Source: Rotaria macrura (taxonomy: Eukaryota; Rotifera; Eurotatoria; Philodinida; Philodinidae). From it: 64,000 nucleotides of DNA. Positions within the stretch are counted from its first letter, which is position 1. The number at the start of each line of letters is the position of its first letter. Positions 59,664 to 64,000 of this stretch are shown here, piece by piece. The stretch is taken from assembly GCA_900239685.1 (NCBI GenBank), contig OENT01000108.1, positions 62,001 to 126,000 of the forward strand. The letters are read 5' to 3'. The notes beneath the pieces were generated by a model. It was not told the DNA's origin and did not search any database. It was given only the letters and a program-made list of their open reading frames with translations. A program made the position numbers and the translations under genes.

Positions 59664-59826
59664 GAAAAGATCCAAACAAACTGACCATGCCTGGTGCAAC
59701 GTGCCAAAAGGAAGGCCAAGTATGAATACTCCGATGCGACGAGAAGCAGCTGGACGATCAGACGCGATCTTGCCAAACAGGGACTTAGCAGAATGGTCCT
59801 GTACTACGTATACTTTGAACAATTAA
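59664..59826 (+). mobile_element. Possible 3' tail of a LINE reverse-transcriptase ORF
   Basis: The frame reads VPKGRPSMNTPMRREAAGRS, then DAILPNRDLAEWSCTTYTL and a stop. GRP, about 20-25 residues, then a DR/NRD-W pattern is how many non-LTR retrotransposon reverse-transcriptase ORFs end. Only this tail is present. GC content is higher than in the neighbours. It abuts the end of the unknown exon, so it may be a 5'-truncated insertion. Tentative. Confidence 0.35.
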
Positions 59827-60351
59827 CTCGTACTTTTTACTTCATTGTTTCAGAATCGTATTTCATATCTTAATTCTACTCCAATCCAATCAATAATCGA
59901 GAGATATTTCAATGCATCTAGTATTTACTAACCAACTGAATTTCGAAAACATATTCATGCACACTCCTTTTTAAAATAAAGTAATTCTCTTAAATAAGAA
60001 AGCCATCAATAGAATTCTAGTATTTTACCACGTTAATTCAAGACTACACATGCAGATTTTCATCATGTGTTGTTGAAGTAATTAGAATTTTCGAAGAGAA
60101 CAAGTGACAGAAAATCTTTCATCATCATTCTTAGTGCTCGACTTAATGAAGAAAATAAAAACGTGCGAGTAATTTTCATGCCGAGAATGTATCGATGATC
60201 ATCACTCATACTATCATTGCTGCGTAGAATAAAAAGATAGATACGATCAGAAGATATAAACTAAACTAGAGAACAACAGTGATAGAGCAATACTAGTAAT
60301 AGAATTACATGCGAAACATGTATTTTATGTTAAATCAATAATTGTAATACG
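59827..60351. other. Spacer, no gene seen
   Basis: AT-rich, no supported feature. Confidence 0.4.
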
Positions 60352-60534
60352 TCAAGGAACATATTCGTCATTTTCAAAGTGAATATATGATTCATATTTC
60401 ATTTTGTCTAATTTCTCTATTGGAAATATCAATAGTGCCATATCCGTCATTTTCTTTGCAAATTTCGTTTTTGGTTCATTGATTCCACCTAGCGTACGCT
60501 GAGTAATCATTCGGACTGTTAAAAAAATCGTCAA
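60352..60534 (-). CDS. Candidate terminal exon, about 60 codons, unknown
   Basis: The minus strand reads TIFLTVRMITQRTLGGINEP, then KTKFAKKMTDMALLIFPIEK and YESYIHFENDEYVP, then stop. The frame stays open about 15 codons further upstream. Two acceptor-like sites lie nearby (AAATTTAG before GACGCATTG, and TTTTTTAACAG). There is no ATG, so it would be a last exon. No partner exon was found. Confidence 0.3.
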   Translation of the reverse strand: MTIFLTVRMITQRTLGGINEPKTKFAKKMTDMALLIFPIEKLDKMKYESYIHFENDEYVP

Positions 60535-62716
60535 TGCGTCTAAATTTCCAGATATTTCAGAAGTGTTGAAAAAAAACGCATTGGATTAATTCTTGACAAT
60601 ACGTGAGTAATACTGACTGTTCGCAAGATAGATTTAAGTATAGTAGCAAATAAATGGTAACCGAAAAATTCATGCACAAATCAATAAGCATTCTTATAGA
60701 AGATTAAACAAGTTGTCATAATTTACTATTGTTTTCAGTGTACACTCCTTCTTTCGTCATTTTTCACATAATATCACTAGAAATATGAAAAATGAGTGTT
60801 GTACGTCAGACGCTTATTTTACCGTTAGATGTAATAAAAATTCCATCAATCTTGAGGTCCCAAAGTTACAGGTTACCCATCTGAAACTTGTATCATTTAT
60901 CATCTGTACTTCATGCTAACTTATTCGATAATAAGAACTGTGAGATACTGTAAAAAATACTTAGTTCTCTTGTTCATTTTTATATGTTGCGTGCAGATCA
61001 AACACAGACAGATGAAAAAGAAAGAGACTTTATTGCTGCTCTATCTCTGGTAGTGTGTAATCCATTCATTTTTCACTAATCATGCATGCATATCCGGGAT
61101 TGATGAAGATTGACTTGGAAAAATATGTAGAATCTTCTATGAAGTCAGTAGAAACTAGTCAGTTATTTTGTTCTTTTCGAAATAATTATCATCCTTTCAA
61201 TATGAGTTAGATTAACTTATATTTGGTTGTTTCTTCTCAATCTCAATGTAGTAAGTATTCGTAAATTTCTCCAACTAAGTAACTTTATCTATGATTAATA
61301 GGCCTTAATGTATCATCATCAGTGGAAGAGAACAATCAATAGGTATACTGAGAAACGAATTTGAATAACTTCTTTGCTTGATTAATTCTATTTCCTACAG
61401 CGAATAAGAATGTATGTAAAAATAGATGTACATCATTCGTTCATACTTTCAATTGTTTTTCCTTATAAGAAATCAAAATTAGTATTTATTAAGAGATAAT
61501 AAAAACATAAAAACTTGGACTTGTTTTTCCAGCTAGTTTTATCATGAAAAAAGCAAAACAAAAATTACTCCCTTACTTCCGCTTAGATTTTTTTCTCGTC
61601 TACCATATCTTGTTAGTGCTCATGATTTTATTTTATCAGAAAAAGTATCATACTACTAATCTCATAGGGATCATAGTAACAATCTTAAATACTAAAACAC
61701 TCTGAATATGTCATAATTTTGACAACATCGGAACTCAGTTGTTTTTGACTTCCACTCATACCGACTCTATTCAACCTACGCGTGCATAATCGAGTAATCA
61801 GTATTTTCAATAAGAATTTTTAATAGTGCTTTGCTCGATGTTTTTCTAATACACGAACAGAAAGTTAAGCTCATTAAATTACTGAAAATAACATCCGATT
61901 GAGTTATCTTTGTTCTGATTGGACCGAGAATTCTTTAATGTTATCTAATGATCTGTTCTAAGAAAACATCGAAAATAGACAGAAAATAATCCGTTAACTA
62001 TCAGCTATGAATCTAGACAGAGACGTAATAGATAAATTGGTCTATTAAAACGTAATCTTTGATTCATGTCTTCGTCAATGAATTTTGTTTTCCGATTAGA
62101 ACAGGATTGAATGTTATTTGGGTATGAGAAAACTTGAATTTGTTTCAATTGAAGTATGAATTAATAACAAATCTTATGGTTCGTTTGAGAATCTGAGATT
62201 TCAATATTCACATAGTAGATAGAATTGCTTTCTTTTTTCATGCAACTAATCAATGCCTTTATTTTTTATTAAATCGATACGTCCGCAATTGACCTACAGC
62301 ACAATCATATCATCATCCGCGATAAAAAATCAGTTGTTCAAAAAGTAGAAGAAAACGAAAACAAACGCCTATAAAGAAGTTGACTACACATAAATAAATA
62401 TGCATATGTTTGAACAGATTTGTCTGTCATTCACCAGAACTAACTGATACAGAACGAGAGAGAAAATGTGAAAAGGAAAAAAAATAACATAAAACTATCT
62501 GATTTAAAACAATTTAAAAAAAACAGAAAACAAGACGTATGCATGGATCAATCAATAATTATAGAAATAAAATGAACATAGAAAAATAAACTTTTCTCAT
62601 ATATTCAGATCTTACACGACAAAAGAAAACAAAAACGAAACAAGGAATCAATCACCGAGATTAGAATTTTTCTTTCCTCTTTATATTCCTGTTTATATGA
62701 ATAAGTATTTTAGTTG
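60535..62716. other. AT-rich spacer, no gene seen
   Basis: No open frame above 60 codons, no repeat pair. The right end should hold the 3' untranslated region of the HAD hydrolase gene. Confidence 0.4.
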
Positions 62717-63475
62717 CTAATGAAACTGTTCAATATCATAGACAAGTTTAACAGCATCTAAAACATGTTCAACCGTATATTTAGGCCTTTTAAGTTCAGG
62801 ATCAATAATCATGTCACGATGACCATGATTTATACTGGATGTTTCATCATATGCTTCTTGATTATATACGCCTGTACAAACAAGTATCGATTGAATATTT
62901 TCCGCTGAATAATAATGTTCAGCATCATTAGCAACTAATTCTACAGCATTTGAATTACTCCATGCATTTGTATCAAGTAAAGGTAGGGAAGTTGCTGTTA
63001 AACTAACAGCTGCAGTTTGTGTAACGACTTGTTTTAATTTTGACAATGCTCGAGTTTGTAAATAACGATTGTAAACATTGGCACCGAATATATCTGTATC
63101 GGGATTGTCCTATGAATATTGAGAAATTAAAAAAATCTTTGTTCTTTACGGACTAGAAATAACTTACACCAACAGCATAGATACGTTTTATTGGTTGTTT
63201 ATAACCAAGTTCATGGGCATGTCGAGATATAAGATATTCAGCATGATAGTAAGTTATTTCACTTGGTTTACCGACGATTGCTGTATATTGTAATGGATGG
63301 CCAGAAATTTTCTGAACACGTTACAACATTTCATAGAACCAGACCATAGAAAATAAATAATAAAACTTACTTTATATAAATTTTCCAAGCAATACATAAA
63401 AGATCCATGACCGAATCTATAATGCAAATATTTTTCTTTTTTGTTATTCAAATTATATATCGAATGAATACTATT
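62717..63475 (-). CDS. HAD-superfamily hydrolase, HDHD5/CECR5-like, 3' exons only (213 codons)
   Basis: Three exons on the minus strand, 63475-63371, 63311-63168 and 63109-62717, are separated by introns of 59 and 58 bases with GTAAGT donors. They encode RFGHGSFMYCLENLYK, KISGHPLQYTAIVGKPSEIT, RIYAVG/DNPDTDIFGANVYN, SILVCTGVYN and HGHRDM. These are the C-terminal half of the CECR5/HDHD5 family. GDNPDTD carries the HAD motif IV acidic residues that bind the magnesium ion; LVCTGVYN and HGHRD are family markers. Members are mostly mitochondrial, of unknown substrate. The first exon's upstream part (HSIYNLNNKKEKYLHY) matches the family poorly. The N-terminal exons with motif I (Asp-x-Asp) are not in the remaining 525 bases, so they lie beyond the window or have been lost. 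Confidence 0.85.
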
Positions 63476-64000
63476 CTATAAAACGATAGGAAATCGTCCA
63501 AGCATTGTGTAATACAATAGAATTCATATGGACTCTGGAATGGCATCATCGATTACAATAGAAATTTGACTTTAAGACAACGAACTTTGTTAGTAATGCG
63601 ATGCAGAGTTGTCGCCGGTAGGATTTTTTCCGGCCCAAGCAGACATAAGTCACAATTCAGTTCTTCGCACTGTAAGGCATGTATCAACGTTCTGGTGTTT
63701 CGTACCTGTCTCTAAATCCTTACAGATAATTCTTGAAGCTTTCGTATCACTGCTAAAGTGATCTTGTGAAGAATGATGATCAATGAACGTCGAAGTCAAG
63801 TTAGAAGCAGTAGATCACAGCACCAAGTTGAAGTATACAATAAAACAATTAATCCCATCTTCCCGGTTGGTTTCCAGAATCGCTGTAAATATGCCGCTGT
63901 CTGTTTTCAACATAGCGACATAGATTTTAATGTCTCAAGCGGAATTTCCGGCATGTTGCATTTTAATCTCTTAACGACCAATCATTTAAACTACGAAATT
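63476..64000. other. Region upstream of the HAD hydrolase exons, no exon recognised
   Basis: A hairpin GCCGGTAGGATTTTTTCCGGC lies near 63615. A minus-strand frame reads plausibly in part (SNLTSTFIDHHSSQDHFSSD) but has no motif. The missing 5' exons of the hydrolase could not be found here. Confidence 0.3.

Noticed and set aside
1-64000. Operon, CRISPR array, phage or bacterial gene cluster
   Set aside because: Spliced genes, TATA boxes and polyadenylation signals show animal nuclear DNA; no direct-repeat arrays or bacterial gene order are present.

Overview
The window reads as nuclear DNA of a small invertebrate, most likely a bdelloid rotifer. It is AT-rich and has short GT-AG introns, mostly 50-90 bases. 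It carries families that are expanded in bdelloids: a SecA-like ATPase, an F-box/leucine-rich protein of a distinctive type, a B-box plus NHL protein, and an mpaB-type oxygenase. The wide spacing between genes fits a larger, Rotaria-like genome better than a compact Adineta-like one. The species is an inference from gene content, not something read directly. Nothing bacterial, plasmid-like or CRISPR-like is present.

Layout. 0-2 kb: mpaB/rubber-oxygenase-type membrane protein (minus). 2.8-5.3 kb: a heavily decayed SecA-like ATPase gene (plus). 6.3-12.9 kb: a string of coding-looking fragments in shifting frames (plus), family unknown. 14.1-14.5 kb: a complete three-exon gene for a 68-residue coiled-coil protein, with a TATA box and an upstream palindrome. 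14.9-16.1 kb: further decayed coding fragments. 16.6-21.0 kb: a complete eight-exon membrane dipeptidase gene (minus) whose first exon, a signal anchor, lies 2.8 kb from the rest. 24.3-26.4 kb: a two-exon F-box/leucine-rich gene (minus). 30.6-32.2 kb: a four-exon gene for a Ser/Gly/Ala-rich protein with an EF-hand at each end, interrupted by a 603-base assembly gap. 33.6-34.8 kb: a DNA element with 159-bp inverted repeats. 35.5-39.0 kb: a B-box/coiled-coil exon and an NHL-propeller exon that join in phase across a 2-kb intron (minus). 39.8-40.1 kb: a small frameshifted gene. 42.8-43.7 kb: nested inverted-repeat elements, including a hAT-type miniature element. 44.3-44.6 kb: another miniature element. 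46.4-48.6 kb: a broken membrane/surface protein gene (minus). 58.3-58.9 kb: a hAT-type element with a perfect 8-bp target duplication. 59.1-59.8 kb: an unknown 3' exon followed by a possible LINE tail. 62.7-63.5 kb: the 3' exons of an HDHD5/CECR5-like HAD hydrolase (minus).

The genes do not form an operon or a visible shared pathway. They are independent housekeeping or expanded-family genes separated by long AT-rich spacers, decayed gene copies and small non-autonomous DNA transposons. The results that needed sequence reading rather than ORF listing are the split dipeptidase gene, the B-box/NHL join, the F-box gene intron, the small coiled-coil gene, the EF-hand-capped protein and the two hAT elements defined by their target duplications.
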